Source: Pectobacterium aroidearum (GTDB lineage Bacteria > Pseudomonadota > Gammaproteobacteria > Enterobacterales > Enterobacteriaceae). Taken from it: 64,000 bases of DNA. Position numbers and translations under genes: made by a program. Within the stretch, counting starts at the first letter, position 1, and every line of letters begins with the position of its first letter. The stretch is from positions 930,001 through 994,000 of the forward strand of contig NZ_CP166097.1 in NCBI RefSeq assembly GCF_041228105.1, in the 5' to 3' direction. Below are positions 47,958-59,364 of the stretch, piece by piece. Under the pieces are notes generated by a model. That model made no database searches. It had not been told where the DNA came from and saw only the letters and a program-made list of their open reading frames with translations.

Positions 47958-50900
47958 TGGATGAAAAAAACGAAAAAAAAGCACAGGATGCCGCGGCAGA
48001 AGAAAACATCGCGCAGGATAACGTGCCGACGACGCCTGTACGAAAAGGGCGCTGGTGGAAACGCATCGGCATTGGTATCGCCGCATTCTTGTTGCTGCTT
48101 GTTGTTGGCATAGGGCTGCTGGTGGGCACTACGCCGGGTCTGCACCTGTTGCTGAATACCGCAGCACGCGTGGTGCCGGGGCTGGACATTGCCAGCGTGA
48201 GCGGCGGCTGGCGTGATTTAACGCTGAAAAATGTCAGCTACGAGATGCCGGGCGTGACGGTAAAGAGTGATGAATTTCACCTGTCGCTCGCGCTGGGGTG
48301 TCTGCGCAAAAGTCAGCTGTGTATTAACGATCTCTCGGCGAACCGCGTCGATGTGATCGTAGATACCAAAGCCCTGCCTGTGGCGGAAGAGCCACCGCCG
48401 CCTTCGACTCCAGTCACGGAAATCTCCGCACCTTTCCCTATCTCTCTACGTCAACTCGTACTCAATAGCGTCCAGGTTACCGTGGATGACACGGCGATTT
48501 CCTTGGGCGAATTCCGCACCGGAATGCAGTGGGAAGGGCGCGCGTTGACGCTGCTGCCGACCAAAATCAGCGCACTGCTGGTGGCTTTACCGAAAACCCC
48601 TGTCGATGTGCTGGAAGATGGCAAAGTGACGGCGGCGGAAATGGCGTCCGTCATCAAAGAAACGGCGGCGAACGTACGTGAGGCGGCTGAGCAAGGTTCT
48701 TCGCAAACGCTTCAAATCGATAAAGTGCTAGAGGCAAATAATACGGTAGCGGCCGCCACGACGACGACACCGATACCGACAGCGTCGACGCCAAAAACGG
48801 ATGGCGCCGCTGACAAGCCGGCAGTCCCTGAACAGCCGCTGGGCGAACGCCTGAGCGAGCTATTCTCCAAACCGCTATTACCGGATTTACCGCAGTTCAC
48901 GCTGCCGTTGGATCTGAATATTGTTGAGATCCACGGTGAACAGCTGCGGCTGACGGGCGATCAGGACATTGTGATTAATAACCTGTTCGTACAGGCGTCG
49001 ACCCAGCAACAGCATTTGCGACTGGACAAACTGATCGTGCAATCGCCGCAGGGCGGGTTGAATGTACGCGGTGAAGCGACGCTTAGCGATAACTGGCCCG
49101 TCTCGCTGACGGCGAACGGCGTGCTGAATGTCGAGCCGCTCAAAGGCGAAACGTTGAAACTGGCGGTCGATGGCGGCCTGCGTGAACAGCTGAATGTGGC
49201 ACTGAATCTTTCTGGGCCGCAGCGCGCCCAGTTGGATTTGCAGACCAAACTGGCGGAAGCCGGGTTGCCGCTGGCGTTGACGTTGCAAACCGAGCGTGTG
49301 CGCTGGCCGCTGACGGGGACAACGCAGTATCAGGCCAATAACGTCAGGCTGCGTTTTAATGGCAAAGCGACCGACTATGCGTTATCGCTGCGCGGCGATC
49401 TGAGCGGTGCGGATATTCCTCCCGCGACGCTGCTGCTGGATGGCAAAGGCAACGAGCAGCAGTTTACGCTGAGCCGCTTGCGGCTGGCTGCGTTGCAGGG
49501 GAATGCCGATCTGAGTGCGCTTATCGACTGGAGCAAAGCGATAAGCTGGCGCAGTGAGCTGCTGCTGAACGGGATTAACACCGCGAAACAGTGGCCTGAA
49601 TGGCCTGCGAAAATAGATGGCAAGATAACAACGCGCGGTAGCGTCTATGGAGGTAGCTGGCAGTTGCAGGTACCGGAACTGCGGCTGGATGGCAACGTGA
49701 AAGCGAATAAGCTCACGGCCAGAGGTGAACTGCGTGGCAATGCGGCAGGCCAGTGGACAATACCAGGGCTGAATCTGGCATTAGGCCGCAACCAGTTGAA
49801 TGTCAAAGGTGACCTGAGCGACAAATGGCAGTTGGATGCAGATATCAATGCGCCGTCGCTGGACGGTATGTTGCCGGGTCTGGCAGGACGCGCCATCGGG
49901 ACACTCAAGCTACGCGGCAATCTGCGTGAACCGCAGATACTGGCGGATATCACCGCTTCCGGCCTGCGCTGGCAGGCAATAACGATAAGTCAGGTGAGAG
50001 TAGAAGGCGATGTGCGCTCCGAACAGCAGATTCAGGGCAAGCTGGCCGTGCGTCTCGAAGCGCTGAAGCAGGATGGTCTGAATATTGCGCTGTTGACGCT
50101 GGATGCCAGCGGCAATGAAAAGCAGCACCAGCTTCGGCTGAATATGCAGGGTGAACCCGTCGCGGGGCAACTGGCACTTTCAGGCAGCTTCGATCGTCAG
50201 GAACAACGCTGGCGCGGTACGCTGAACAATACCCGCTTCGACACCCCTGTCGGTGAATGGCGTCTGACGCAGGATATGGCGCTGGACTACCTGAATACGC
50301 AGCAGAAGATCACCATCGGCACACACTGCTGGCGTAACCCGAACGCAGAACTTTGCGTACCGAAAGCGATTGAGGCCGGACCGAGCGGACAGGCAAGTAT
50401 CCGATTGAACCGTTTCGATCTCGCTATGTTAAAGCCGTTCCTGACGGCAGATACCGTGCTGGCGGGGACGTTTACCGGTGGTGCGGATATCAGTTGGCAG
50501 GCGGGGCAAGGCTTACCACAGGCGAAAGTGTCGCTGGTGGGCAATGGTGTGAGCGTTCGTCAGCAGATGCAGGGCAACACGCTGCCGATTGATTTCGATA
50601 CCTTTACGCTGAATGCCGGGCTTGATCGCGGGCGGGCGCAGCTTGGCTGGCTGATGGCGATTCGCGAGAACGGGCGCTTCAGCGGTGATATTCAGGTGAC
50701 CGATCCACAAGGGCGGCGCAATCTCGGCGGCAATGTCACAATTAACAATATTTCGCTGGCCTTGCTCAACCCTGCGTTGAGTAAAGGAGAGAAAGCGGCA
50801 GGGATATTGAATGCGAACCTGCGCTTGGCAGGGGATGCGGCACGTCCTCAGATCTTTGGCCAGATGGTGCTGGAGCGATTGGATATTGATGGCAACTGGA

Positions 50901-51991
50901 TGCCGGTTGATCTGACCAACGGGCGGCTGGCGGTGAATTTCAGCGGGATGTCATCAACGCTGCAAGGCTTTCTGAAAACGGATAACGGACAGTTGAACCT
51001 CGGCGGGAATGCCGACTGGTCGCGGCCTGATGCGTGGCGTGCGCGGATTGCGGCGAAAGGCCAGAAGCTGAGGGTGACGATTCCACCGATGGCGCGGCTG
51101 GATGTCTCGCCGGATATTGTCTTCGAGGCTACGCCGCAGCTGTTTGCGTTAAACGGTTCGGTCAGTATTCCGTGGGCGCGTATTGTGGTTAAAGATATGC
51201 CGGAAAGCGCGGTGGCGGTGTCATCGGATGAAGTGATGCTGGATGCCCAGCGCCAGCCGCTGAAGAAAGCCAGTGCAGCGATTCCGATTAATAGCAATCT
51301 GACAATCCGCGTCGGAAATGATGTGCGGCTGGATGCGTTCGGGCTGGCTGCCCGCTTGCAGGGCGACCTGAAAATGGTTCAGGACGAACGCGGATTAGGG
51401 CTGAACGGGCAAATCGATATTCCGTCCGGCCGCTTTAAAGCCTACGGGCAGGATCTGATCGTCCGCAAAGGGCTGATTCTGTTCTCTGGACCGCCTGATC
51501 AGCCGATCCTGAATATCGAAGCCGTTCGTAACCCAGACAACACCGCTGATGACGTCACCGCCGGGGTGCGTGTCACCGGCATGGCCGCCACGCCGAAGCT
51601 GGAAGTCTTCTCCGATCCGGCAATGTCGCAGCAGGAAGCACTCTCTTATCTGCTGCGTGGACAGGGTTTGGACAGCGGTGGAGCCGATAGCTCGGCAATG
51701 ACCTCAATGTTAGTCGGTTTAGGGGTTGCACAAAGTGGTCAAGTTGTGGGTAAAATCGGCGAGGCCTTTGGCGTAAGTAATTTAGCTCTGGATACACAGG
51801 GTGTTGGCGATAATTCTCAGGTTGTCGTCAGCGGCTACGTCCTTCCGGGTCTGCAAGTGAAATATGGTGTTGGCATATTCGATTCTTTGGCAACGTTAAC
51901 GCTGCGTTACCGCTTGATGCCAAAGCTATACTTGGAAGCGGTGTCTGGAATTAGCCAGGCATTAGATGTGCTCTATCAGTTTGAGTTTTAG
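47954..51991 (+). CDS. tamB: Translocation module subunit TamB
   Basis: Very large AsmA-like bridge protein anchored in the inner membrane by an N-terminal segment ([20 protein letters not shown], about 33-53). The long beta-rich periplasmic part forms a hydrophobic groove and ends in the DUF490/TamB domain (about 960-1345) that contacts the TamA POTRA domains. It implies anterograde phospholipid transport to the outer membrane together with YhdP and YdbH. A low-complexity Pro/Thr/Ala linker occurs near residues 255-285. The length of 1345 aa exceeds the 1259 of E. coli, partly because of this linker. The start overlaps the tamA stop by ATGA. Confidence 0.96.
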   Translation: MMDEKNEKKAQDAAAEENIAQDNVPTTPVRKGRWWKRIGIGIAAFLLLLVVGIGLLVGTTPGLHLLLNTAARVVPGLDIASVSGGWRDLTLKNVSYEMPGVTVKSDEFHLSLALGCLRKSQLCINDLSANRVDVIVDTKALPVAEEPPPPSTPVTEISAPFPISLRQLVLNSVQVTVDDTAISLGEFRTGMQWEGRALTLLPTKISALLVALPKTPVDVLEDGKVTAAEMASVIKETAANVREAAEQGSSQTLQIDKVLEANNTVAAATTTTPIPTASTPKTDGAADKPAVPEQPLGERLSELFSKPLLPDLPQFTLPLDLNIVEIHGEQLRLTGDQDIVINNLFVQASTQQQHLRLDKLIVQSPQGGLNVRGEATLSDNWPVSLTANGVLNVEPLKGETLKLAVDGGLREQLNVALNLSGPQRAQLDLQTKLAEAGLPLALTLQTERVRWPLTGTTQYQANNVRLRFNGKATDYALSLRGDLSGADIPPATLLLDGKGNEQQFTLSRLRLAALQGNADLSALIDWSKAISWRSELLLNGINTAKQWPEWPAKIDGKITTRGSVYGGSWQLQVPELRLDGNVKANKLTARGELRGNAAGQWTIPGLNLALGRNQLNVKGDLSDKWQLDADINAPSLDGMLPGLAGRAIGTLKLRGNLREPQILADITASGLRWQAITISQVRVEGDVRSEQQIQGKLAVRLEALKQDGLNIALLTLDASGNEKQHQLRLNMQGEPVAGQLALSGSFDRQEQRWRGTLNNTRFDTPVGEWRLTQDMALDYLNTQQKITIGTHCWRNPNAELCVPKAIEAGPSGQASIRLNRFDLAMLKPFLTADTVLAGTFTGGADISWQAGQGLPQAKVSLVGNGVSVRQQMQGNTLPIDFDTFTLNAGLDRGRAQLGWLMAIRENGRFSGDIQVTDPQGRRNLGGNVTINNISLALLNPALSKGEKAAGILNANLRLAGDAARPQIFGQMVLERLDIDGNWMPVDLTNGRLAVNFSGMSSTLQGFLKTDNGQLNLGGNADWSRPDAWRARIAAKGQKLRVTIPPMARLDVSPDIVFEATPQLFALNGSVSIPWARIVVKDMPESAVAVSSDEVMLDAQRQPLKKASAAIPINSNLTIRVGNDVRLDAFGLAARLQGDLKMVQDERGLGLNGQIDIPSGRFKAYGQDLIVRKGLILFSGPPDQPILNIEAVRNPDNTADDVTAGVRVTGMAATPKLEVFSDPAMSQQEALSYLLRGQGLDSGGADSSAMTSMLVGLGVAQSGQVVGKIGEAFGVSNLALDTQGVGDNSQVVVSGYVLPGLQVKYGVGIFDSLATLTLRYRLMPKLYLEAVSGISQALDVLYQFEF

Positions 51992-51993
51992 CG

Positions 51994-52344
51994 ATGCGAA
52001 TTATTGTTTACGGCAGTTTACGACGCAAACAGGGAAATAGTCATTGGATGACAAATGCGCAATGGCTAGGGGATTGTCAGCTCGCAGGTTTCGAGCTGTA
52101 CGATCTCGGCCATTATCCGGCAGTAGTACCTGGTGATGGAGAAATCCATTGTGAGGTTTATCGCATTAGTTCGTCGATATTGACGGAGCTGGATGCGTTA
52201 AAGCGGGACGGTCACGAATACCAGCGTGAGCTGATTTCCACGCCTTTGGGCAGTGCCTGGATCTATCTGTACAAACACCCTGTTGTAGGGCTGACGCGTA
52301 TAGCCAGCGGTGACTGGTTGAAGCGTGATGAAGAAGAGGCTTGA
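51994..52344 (+). CDS. ytfP: Gamma-glutamylcyclotransferase-like protein YtfP
   Basis: Small cytosolic protein with the GGCT-like fold. MRIIVYGSLRRKQGNSHWM carries the YGSL substrate loop and VYRISSSILTELDALK carries the conserved acidic position. The true substrate is unknown. It starts 3 bases after tamB, as in E. coli, so it is cotranscribed. 116 residues. Confidence 0.92.
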   Translation: MRIIVYGSLRRKQGNSHWMTNAQWLGDCQLAGFELYDLGHYPAVVPGDGEIHCEVYRISSSILTELDALKRDGHEYQRELISTPLGSAWIYLYKHPVVGLTRIASGDWLKRDEEEA

Positions 52345-52380
52345 GGTTACGTAGCTAATCAGGTCAAGGTCGTTATAAAT

Positions 52381-52407
52381 AAAAACACCGCGTAAGGCGG
52401 TGTTTTT
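52381..52407 (+). terminator. Terminator of tamA-tamB-ytfP
   Basis: AAAAACACCGC (52381-52391), loop GTAAG, GCGGTGTTTTT (52397-52407). The A/T flanks also suit the convergent ppa transcript. Confidence 0.88.
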
Positions 52408-52458
52408 GATCGTGCGCTATCTTAGCCCGTAAGGGGTGTAACGCATATTGCGCGGCGA

Positions 52459-52989
52459 TTATTTGTTTTTCGCGCGCTCGAAGGAGGCAACGATCTCGGC
52501 TTTTGCCGCTGCAGCGTTGTCCCAACCTTCTACTTTTACCCACTTGCCTTTTTCCAGATCTTTGTAGTGTTCAAAGAAGTGGCCGATCTGTGCACGCAGC
52601 AGTTCAGGCAGGTCGTTAACGTCTTTAATGTGATCGTATTCTTTGGTCAGCTTGCTGTGCGGAACGGCAACCAGCTTGGCATCTTCGCCCGCTTCGTCGG
52701 TCATTTTCAGCACGCCAACAGGACGGCAACGGATCACTGAGCCCGGCTGCAGCGGATACGGCGTTGGAACCAGAACGTCAACCGGGTCGCCATCCAGAGA
52801 CAGCGTGTGGTTGATGTAGCCGTAGTTGCACGGGTAGAACATAGCTGTAGACATGAAACGGTCTACAAACAGCGCGCCGGTATCTTTATCAATTTCATAT
52901 TTGATTGGATCGGCATTCGCAGGGATTTCAATCACTACATAGATATCTTCTGGCAGATCTTTACCTGCCGGAACATCGTTCAGACTCAT
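52459..52989 (-). CDS. ppa: Inorganic pyrophosphatase
   Basis: Essential soluble family I pyrophosphatase, which drives biosynthetic reactions by hydrolysing PPi. The metal-site pattern is [13 protein letters not shown], and [13 protein letters not shown] and [20 protein letters not shown] are conserved. 176 residues, equal to E. coli. Convergent with ytfP. Confidence 0.98.
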   Translation of the reverse strand: MSLNDVPAGKDLPEDIYVVIEIPANADPIKYEIDKDTGALFVDRFMSTAMFYPCNYGYINHTLSLDGDPVDVLVPTPYPLQPGSVIRCRPVGVLKMTDEAGEDAKLVAVPHSKLTKEYDHIKDVNDLPELLRAQIGHFFEHYKDLEKGKWVKVEGWDNAAAAKAEIVASFERAKNK

Positions 52990-53135
52990 GTCAGTTTCCT
53001 TCTCTTAAAACCTGAAATAGCGTGGCCGTCATTATAGCCAAAAAGCGTTTAATGTCCCCGATTTTTAGCGTACCGAGGCGCCATGCGCTCGCATGCGTCG
53101 TTTAAGTAAAAATACTTTCGTTACTAAAGTTTCTT

Positions 53136-53162
53136 TAAAGAAAGCAGGCTTGCTACCGATAG
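53136..53162 (+). promoter_or_regulatory. Sigma-28 promoter for chemoreceptor
   Basis: TAAA (53136-53139), 15 bases, then ACCGATAG (53155-53162), matching TAAA-N15-GCCGATAA with two changes. It is 75 bases upstream of the chemoreceptor ATG. Confidence 0.75.
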
Positions 53163-53237
53163 GAACATGATCGAGATCACGTTATGTGGAGCATTTCTCC
53201 GCATTTATTTATCATTTGTAATATCAGGGAAATAAAA

Positions 53238-54824
53238 ATGTTAAGAAATATCACAATCAAGACGAGCTTGATTGCTTTGTTAGGAACGATGGTACTGCTG
53301 TTGTTGCTGGTCTGTGGAATTGGCATTACCTCAATCAATCAGGGAATCACGTCGCTTACTACGATCGACAAGATTCAGGGCAAAGAAGTCACGGCGCTGG
53401 CGGGGAGCTACACTGCGTCGCTGCGAGCCAGAACGGGGGCTGCCTTGGCCGCTCGTCAGATGGAAAGCGGGTTGACCGATCTCGCAAATGCCTCGGTTGC
53501 GCGAGCGGAGGCCTACACCGCGCTCTCGCAAAAAGAAATGGCGCGCTTTCTCTCCTACGGTACCGTAACGGAACGTGGTGCCAGAATGGCGGCAGAGGTT
53601 AAAGGCAACTACGAGCAATACATGAATCTTGGCGTTCAGCCGATGGTCGATGCGCTAAAACGCGGTGATATCGCCGCCTATTACGTGCTATTGCAGGACG
53701 TGCTGCCGCCGCTCAGCGTTAAGATGGACAAAGTAGCGAACGAATTCCGCGACTTCGGCCTGGAAGTGGGGGAAAACATGCTCACCGAAGCAGAGAACTT
53801 TGCGTTCGAACGTCTGACGATCATTGGCATTGCCTGTGTCGTCGTTCTGCTGCTGGTGTTGGCTGCCTGGATTGCGCTGAAGCGCTCTATTCTGTCTCCG
53901 CTTGAAGAGACGGTCACCCAACTGGAGTTTATTGCCCGTGGTGATTTGACCCAGCACATCGCTGACGGCGGGAATAATGAAATTGGCCGCCTGATTCAGG
54001 CAATGAAAGCAATGCAATCTTCACTGGCGACCGCCGTGGGGCGCGTCCGCGATGCTGGTATGCAGATTGACGTCGGTACGCGTGAACTCTCTTCCGGCAA
54101 TACCCATCTGGCAGCTCGTACGGAAGAGTCAGCGTCATCACTGGAAGAAACCGCGGCCAGTATGGAGCAGTTGACTGCCACGGTAGCGCTGAACGCGGAG
54201 AGTGCGGAACAAGCGCATACGCTGGCGCAAAATGTGTCTGATATCGCGAATAAAGGCAGCGATACGGTGGGCAGTATGATTGAGAAAATGCAGATGATCT
54301 CCAGCAGCTCAGAACGTATTGCCGATATTCTGGCCGTGATTGACGGCATCGCGTTCCAGACCAATATTCTGGCGCTGAACGCGGCGGTTGAAGCCGCGCG
54401 TGCGGGTGAGCAAGGGCGAGGATTTGCCGTGGTGGCAGGTGAAGTCCGCAATCTGGCGCAGCGCAGTGCGCAATCGGCTAAAGAAATCAAAACGCTGATG
54501 GAAGAATCCCAGAGCCGCGTCAGTGAAGGTACCGTTATGGCAAAAATGGCGGGCGAAACGATGAACGATGTTTCTGAGGCGGTAGCGCGTGTGACGTCGC
54601 TGATGCGTGAGATTTCAACGGCAACGCGTGAGCAAAGCAATGGCATTGGACAGGTGAATTTGGCGGTATCGCAGATGGATGAGGTTGCCCAGCACAATGC
54701 TTCTCTGGTTGAAGAGTCCGCCGCTGCCACACGCTCACTGGAAGATCAGGCCCGTCTGCTGGCAGAAAGCATGGCACAGTTTAAGGTTCAGTCGCAGGAG
54801 TTTGCCGCCATCGGCCGATTCTAA
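53238..54824 (+). CDS. Methyl-accepting chemotaxis protein (528 aa)
   Basis: Inner-membrane chemoreceptor of Tar/Tsr-like architecture. TM1 is at about 9-31, a four-helix periplasmic domain extends to about 190, TM2 is at about 192-212, then HAMP, and a signalling domain with tip [20 protein letters not shown]. No CheR-docking tail; it ends FAAIGRF. ATG 53238 has AGGGA seven bases upstream and gives a short basic N-terminus before TM1; the frame is open to 53184. It is a paralogue of the receptor at 16719-18290. A sigma-28 promoter is just upstream. Ligand unknown. Confidence 0.94.
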   Translation: MLRNITIKTSLIALLGTMVLLLLLVCGIGITSINQGITSLTTIDKIQGKEVTALAGSYTASLRARTGAALAARQMESGLTDLANASVARAEAYTALSQKEMARFLSYGTVTERGARMAAEVKGNYEQYMNLGVQPMVDALKRGDIAAYYVLLQDVLPPLSVKMDKVANEFRDFGLEVGENMLTEAENFAFERLTIIGIACVVVLLLVLAAWIALKRSILSPLEETVTQLEFIARGDLTQHIADGGNNEIGRLIQAMKAMQSSLATAVGRVRDAGMQIDVGTRELSSGNTHLAARTEESASSLEETAASMEQLTATVALNAESAEQAHTLAQNVSDIANKGSDTVGSMIEKMQMISSSSERIADILAVIDGIAFQTNILALNAAVEAARAGEQGRGFAVVAGEVRNLAQRSAQSAKEIKTLMEESQSRVSEGTVMAKMAGETMNDVSEAVARVTSLMREISTATREQSNGIGQVNLAVSQMDEVAQHNASLVEESAAATRSLEDQARLLAESMAQFKVQSQEFAAIGRF

Positions 54825-54834
54825 TTCCCCCTTC

Positions 54835-55090
54835 ATACTTCAAGCTGCATGTGCGTTGGCAATACTCGGCTCATCTCTGAGCCTCGCCCTTAAGGGCCGC
54901 CGCAAGCGGCGTTCAAATCGGCTAAGCCGATTTGTCCTCGCTCACCCCAGTCACTTACTTGTGTAAGCTCCTGGGGATTAATGGGCCTCATAAATAAGGC
55001 CCACCCTCCGGGCCAGCGCTAGCGCTGTTCAAATCGGTCAAGAGCCGATTTGTCACTGCGTCGCCGCCTTCACGCAACTCGAATTATTTA
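54835..55090. repeat. Palindromic interspersed repeat, long form
   Basis: A 256-base element starting CATACTTCAAGCTGCATG and ending GCAACTCGAATTATTTA. Both ends match the copy at 56315-56426, and the two ends are imperfect inverted repeats of each other. The long form contains extra internal stems (for example AAATCGGCTAAGCCGATTT) absent from the short copy. It lies downstream of a chemoreceptor gene, before its terminator. It codes for nothing and looks like a non-autonomous mobile or REP-like element. Confidence 0.8.
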
Positions 55091-55104
55091 GGGGGATCTT
55101 TCAT

Positions 55105-55136
55105 AAAAAAATTCCCGTGAAAACGGGAATTTTTTT
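55105..55136. terminator. Bidirectional terminator, chemoreceptor and plsY
   Basis: ATTCCCGT (55111-55118), loop GAAA, ACGGGAAT (55123-55130), with A and T runs on both sides. Confidence 0.9.
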
Positions 55137-55139
55137 GTC

Positions 55140-55775
55140 TTACTCTTCGGGAGACGTTTTCTCGTCTTCTGGCTGTTTCTTCTTCCGCAGCTTGTTCCAG
55201 ATTTTACTTTCCTGCCCGCGCCACAGACGTTGGATATTGTCGTGATGACGCATCAGTATCAGGCAAGAGAGCATCGCGACGGGAAACGTAAACTGTGGCT
55301 TGAACCACCAAACGTAAAACGGGGCGATGAGCGCACTGACGATGGCGCCGAGTGAGGAATAGCCGCTCAGCAGGACGGTCAGTAGCCAGGTCCCAGTCAT
55401 CAGGCCCGTCAGATCCCAGCCGATCGGCGCGATGGCGCCAAAAGCCGTTGCCACACCTTTGCCGCCGCGAAAGTGAAAAAAGACTGGATAGATATGACCG
55501 AGGCAGGCCGCAATGGCGGTTAACCCGAGATACAACGGGGAGACGCCCAGTGCGTAAGCGGCCCAGACTGGCAACATGCCTTTCAGGACATCAAAAACCA
55601 ATACGGTCGCAGCGGCAGCCTTGCCGCCAATACGCAATACGTTAGTGGCTCCGGGGTTCCCGGAACCATGCTGACGCGGGTCTGGTAGCCCAGCCATTCT
55701 GCAGAACAAAATCGCACTGGAAATAGAGCCACACAGATACGCGATTAACATCATACCAAGCGCGGTAACACTCAT
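55140..55775 (-). CDS. plsY: Glycerol-3-phosphate acyltransferase PlsY
   Basis: Inner-membrane enzyme that acylates glycerol-3-phosphate from acyl-phosphate, the first step of phospholipid synthesis. The three conserved sites are [12 protein letters not shown], the [19 protein letters not shown] region and the third loop LGAIVSALI. Five to seven membrane segments and a charged tail. ATG 55775 gives 211 residues and aligns with E. coli PlsY (205); the frame is open upstream, but that extension is not conserved. Divergent from folB as in E. coli. Confidence 0.95.
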   Translation of the reverse strand: MSVTALGMMLIAYLCGSISSAILFCRMAGLPDPRQHGSGNPGATNVLRIGGKAAAATVLVFDVLKGMLPVWAAYALGVSPLYLGLTAIAACLGHIYPVFFHFRGGKGVATAFGAIAPIGWDLTGLMTGTWLLTVLLSGYSSLGAIVSALIAPFYVWWFKPQFTFPVAMLSCLILMRHHDNIQRLWRGQESKIWNKLRKKKQPEDEKTSPEE

Positions 55776-55882
55776 AACGCCATTCCGTTTAATAAGGGTC
55801 GTTTTACTCTTCTCATCTGTGGATAATACGCACATTCCGTCGGAAGTGGTATCCGACAGCGACAAAAACAGAGAATGGCGTG

Positions 55883-56236
55883 ATGGATATCGTATTTATT
55901 GAAGAACTTACTGTAATCACTACGATCGGTGTTTACGATTGGGAACAGACTATCCAGCAGAAACTGGTGTTCGATATCGAAATGGGCTGGGATAACCGTC
56001 AGGCTGCCGCCAGTGATGATGTCAATGACTGCCTGAGCTATGCGGATGTCAGCGAGGCGGTGATTGCTCATGTAGCAAATCAGCGCTTTGCGCTGGTGGA
56101 GCGTGTTGCTGAAGAAGTCGCCCACATGCTGATGCAGCGCTTCTCGATTCCCTGGTTGCGGATCAAGCTCAGCAAGCCTGGCGCGGTCGCGCAGGCGCGT
56201 CAGGTTGGGGTCATTATTGAGCGCGGCGCGCGATAA
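55883..56236 (+). CDS. folB: Dihydroneopterin aldolase FolB
   Basis: Cytosolic aldolase/epimerase of folate biosynthesis that converts dihydroneopterin to hydroxymethyl-dihydropterin. It begins [22 protein letters not shown] and keeps [24 protein letters not shown] and [14 protein letters not shown] 55883 matches E. coli; a GTG directly before it is in frame. 117 residues. The plsY start is about 105 bases away in the opposite direction. Confidence 0.97.
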   Translation: MDIVFIEELTVITTIGVYDWEQTIQQKLVFDIEMGWDNRQAAASDDVNDCLSYADVSEAVIAHVANQRFALVERVAEEVAHMLMQRFSIPWLRIKLSKPGAVAQARQVGVIIERGAR

Positions 56237-56305
56237 ATCTTATTTAACAGAAAAATACTGATTTACGTGCAACTAAACCGTAACCCAAATAGTCTATAAG
56301 CCAGT

Positions 56306-56426
<121 letters not shown>

Positions 56427-56508
56427 GGTGTGTGTAGCGGCTCGCGAAAGTACGCGGCCGCTTTTTTATGGGCTGAATTTTCGTTTTTATTAAGGCAAGG
56501 ATTTTTAG

Positions 56509-57327
56509 ATGACTGACCTGCATTCATTGCTAATCGCATTTATTCTTGGCGTGGTCGAAGGACTGACCGAGTTTTTGCCCGTATCGTCTACGGGGCATAT
56601 GATTATTGTTGGTCATTGGTTAGGGTTTGTTGATGATAAAGCCAAGACGTTTGAAGTGATTATTCAGCTTGGCTCGATTCTGGCCGTTGTCGTCATGTTC
56701 TGGCGTCGCCTCTTTGGTCTGATTGGGATTCACTTCGGTGAAGTCCCGCACGAAGGGCATACAGCGGGTCGACTGAAATTGACGCACATCTTGCTGGCAA
56801 TGATTCCCGCCGTGGTGCTTGGGCTGGTTTTTCATGACGTGATCAAATCGCTGTTTTACCCACAGAACGTGATGTACGCGCTGGTTGTCGGTGGTTTTCT
56901 GCTGTTAGCGGCGGAATGGCTCAAACCTAAAAAGCCGCGTGCCGTCGGGCTGGATGACATCACGCATCGTCAGGCCTTTATGATTGGCTGTTTTCAATGT
57001 CTGGCGCTGTGGCCCGGTTTTTCTCGTTCGGGGGCGACCATTTCCGGCGGGATGCTGGTGGGCGTCAGCCGCTATGCGGCTTCTGAGTTCTCTTTTATTC
57101 TGGCGGTTCCCATGATGATGGGCGCGACCGTTCTGGATCTGTATAAAAGCTGGCACTTCCTGTCGCTGTCTGATGTACCGATGTTTGCTGTTGGTTTCGT
57201 GACGGCGTTTCTCGTGGCGCTGATTGCGATTAAAACCTTCCTGAAAATCATCAAACGCATCTCGTTTGTCCCGTTTGCGATTTACCGTTTTATCGTCGCG
57301 GGCGTCGTTTACATGGTGTTTATGTAA
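56509..57327 (+). CDS. uppP: Undecaprenyl-diphosphatase UppP (BacA)
   Basis: Integral inner-membrane phosphatase that recycles undecaprenyl diphosphate to the lipid carrier for peptidoglycan; overproduction gives bacitracin resistance. Motifs: [19 protein letters not shown] near the N-terminus (catalytic Glu/Ser region) and [14 protein letters not shown] in the middle. About eight hydrophobic segments. 272 residues, typical. Between folB and cca as in E. coli. Confidence 0.97.
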   Translation: MTDLHSLLIAFILGVVEGLTEFLPVSSTGHMIIVGHWLGFVDDKAKTFEVIIQLGSILAVVVMFWRRLFGLIGIHFGEVPHEGHTAGRLKLTHILLAMIPAVVLGLVFHDVIKSLFYPQNVMYALVVGGFLLLAAEWLKPKKPRAVGLDDITHRQAFMIGCFQCLALWPGFSRSGATISGGMLVGVSRYAASEFSFILAVPMMMGATVLDLYKSWHFLSLSDVPMFAVGFVTAFLVALIAIKTFLKIIKRISFVPFAIYRFIVAGVVYMVFM

Positions 57328-57359
57328 GACTAATTCTATCAGTTGTCGTTAGATAGAGG

Positions 57360-57388
57360 AGAGGCCACGCATTAGCGTGGCCTCTTTG
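57360..57388. terminator. Terminator between uppP and cca
   Basis: AGAGGCCACGC (57360-57370), loop ATTA, GCGTGGCCTCT (57375-57385), then TTG. Serves convergent genes. Confidence 0.8.
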
Positions 57389-57390
57389 TT

Positions 57391-58635
57391 TCAGGATGTA
57401 GCGGATGCATCCGGCTGTTGTGCTTTCCAGTCTGCCAATGCCAGAGTGCGGCGACGTGTCAGCTCATTGCGCACGTCGATGCCTTTAAAACCGTCGGCAA
57501 CCACGCTCGCACTGCTGACCTGGCTGGCAACGCGGAAGGCTTCACGCAGATAGTCGCCTTGCGGATAAGGCGTATCTTCGAAACCTGCCCGCCCTCGGGC
57601 GTCAGCTTCGCTAGTGAGCGCTAACTGCTCCAAACGCTGCGGTTTGCGCCAGACGTCAATCGCATCAAATAACTTCAGCAGGGTTTTAGGTTGCAGCACC
57701 TGCACGGTATGAATCAGGTCATGATATTCGGCAACCAGTTTCGCCAGATCGCGAATTGGGTTAGGCACGCGCAGGCGCTGACACAGCGCTTCAACCAGTT
57801 TGACCCCTGCCGGACCATGCCCGTGATGCCGTGGCCACAGTTCGGGAGGCGTCAGCCCTTTTCCTAAATCGTGGCACAGCGTAGCAAAGCGTACGTCAAT
57901 CTCAGGGCTGAGGCGTGCGGCCATCGCTACCGTCATCATGGTATGAATGCCGGTATCGATCTCCGGGTGCCATTTGGCGGGGGCGGGTACGCCATACAGA
58001 TTATCGATTTCAGGGAACAGCACGGCTAGCGCGCCGCAGTCACGTAGCACCTGAAAATAGACATCGGGTGATGAGGTACCAAGCGCTTTTTCCGTCTCTT
58101 TCCAGACTCGCTCTGGCGTCAGATAGGCCAGTTCGCCCTCATGCGCCATTTTTTGCATCAGCGCCATGGTTTCTTCTGCGATCTGGAAGCCAAGATGAGC
58201 AAAACGCGCGGCAAAACGCGCAACGCGCAGCACCCGTAGCGGATCCTCGCTGAACGCGTCGGAAACGTGGCGCAGTACGTGATTCTCAAGATCGCGACGA
58301 CCATGATAAGGGTCGATGAGATCTCCCTGCTCGGTGCGGGCAATGGCATTGATAGTCAAATCGCGGCGCAGTAAATCCTGCTCTAACGTGACATCGGGGG
58401 CAGCATGACAGACAAAACCGGTATAGCCTTTGCCGGATTTACGCTCGGTACGCGCGAGGGCGTATTCATCGTGGCTAACGGGGTGTAAGAAAACGGGAAA
58501 ATCCTTTCCAACCTGCTGGTAGCCCTGCGCAAGCAGCTCCTCCGGCGTAGCGCCAACCACCACCCAATCTTTCTCGGTGACGGGTAAACCCAGCAGGCTG
58601 TCCCGAACAGCACCGCCGACAAGGTAAATCTTCAA
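57391..58635 (-). CDS. cca: Multifunctional CCA tRNA nucleotidyltransferase
   Basis: Adds or repairs the CCA end of tRNAs and carries an HD phosphohydrolase domain. Residues 1-30 hold [13 protein letters not shown] and [15 protein letters not shown]; the RRDLTINA motif follows at about 110. The C-terminal HD domain has [10 protein letters not shown] near residue 255. 414 residues, close to 412 in E. coli. Confidence 0.97.
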   Translation of the reverse strand: MKIYLVGGAVRDSLLGLPVTEKDWVVVGATPEELLAQGYQQVGKDFPVFLHPVSHDEYALARTERKSGKGYTGFVCHAAPDVTLEQDLLRRDLTINAIARTEQGDLIDPYHGRRDLENHVLRHVSDAFSEDPLRVLRVARFAARFAHLGFQIAEETMALMQKMAHEGELAYLTPERVWKETEKALGTSSPDVYFQVLRDCGALAVLFPEIDNLYGVPAPAKWHPEIDTGIHTMMTVAMAARLSPEIDVRFATLCHDLGKGLTPPELWPRHHGHGPAGVKLVEALCQRLRVPNPIRDLAKLVAEYHDLIHTVQVLQPKTLLKLFDAIDVWRKPQRLEQLALTSEADARGRAGFEDTPYPQGDYLREAFRVASQVSSASVVADGFKGIDVRNELTRRRTLALADWKAQQPDASATS

Positions 58636-58714
58636 TGTCGGGCTCCTGAATAAATAACCAATACTTCACCACATACTACCATCTTTGCGCCGCCGCGTTG
58701 GCTGCAAAGAAAAA

Positions 58715-58740
58715 TGCCTGCAAGAAGCAGGCACTTATTT
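58715..58740 (-). terminator. Terminator of ygiM
   Basis: TGCCTGC (58715-58721) and GCAGGCA (58727-58733) with a 5-base loop. On the minus strand the stem is followed by TTTTTCTTTG. Confidence 0.8.
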
Positions 58741-58743
58741 CGA

Positions 58744-59364
58744 TTAGCTCATCCAGCGGTCATTTTTCTTTTTGCGGGGGATGATGTGCGGTAACAGCAG
58801 ACCCAGCAACAAGCCTATGCCGGCAACTCCGCCGCCATACATAAACCACTGTAGAATAATGGTGCGCTGCTTATCATCAAGCTGGACATTCGCCGCGCTG
58901 ACTTTCTTCTGCGCAACGATAAGCTGATTTTTCAGATCCTGGTTTTCCTGACGCAATCCGTTAATAACACCATCGCTGGCCGCGACTTTCTGCTGCATAT
59001 CAGCGGTACGCTGGTTCCAGGTCTGATCGATATTATTCAGTTTGTCCGTCAGGTCTTTAACCTGATTTTCCAGCTCCGGCACCCGCGTGCGCAGGCTTGG
59101 CGTATTGCTAAGCTGGTCGAGAGGGATCCAGGTGGTGCGGTTTTTGTCATCACGGATCTGCGCATAGCCCGCGTTTTCATTAACGCTGAGCAACGTGACC
59201 TCTGCACCTGCATTCAGTGTGCCGACGATACGATATTGATTGCCCGGCCCGCTGTGGACATACGTCAATAACTCATCGGAAATATAGCGTTTTTCTTCCG
59301 CCTGTGCGGTCCAGCTCAGCGTGAGAGAAAATAAAGTAAAACAGAGTAAGCCTAATTTCTGCAT
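58744..59364 (-). CDS. ygiM: SH3-domain membrane protein YgiM
   Basis: Exported protein of the TIGR04211 family: signal peptide (1-22, ending AQA), bacterial SH3 domain (about 26-90, with YVHSGPGNQYRIVGTLNAG), a coiled coil (about 95-170), and a C-terminal membrane segment (WFMYGGGVAGIGLLLGLLL) with a basic end. It probably sits in the inner membrane facing the periplasm. Function unknown. 206 residues, as in E. coli. Confidence 0.93.
   Translation of the reverse strand: MQKLGLLCFTLFSLTLSWTAQAEEKRYISDELLTYVHSGPGNQYRIVGTLNAGAEVTLLSVNENAGYAQIRDDKNRTTWIPLDQLSNTPSLRTRVPELENQVKDLTDKLNNIDQTWNQRTADMQQKVAASDGVINGLRQENQDLKNQLIVAQKKVSAANVQLDDKQRTIILQWFMYGGGVAGIGLLLGLLLPHIIPRKKKNDRWMS

Noticed and set aside
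54835..55090. Insertion sequence downstream of the chemoreceptor
   Set aside because: No transposase or long open frame; the element is short and palindromic, so it is called a repeat.
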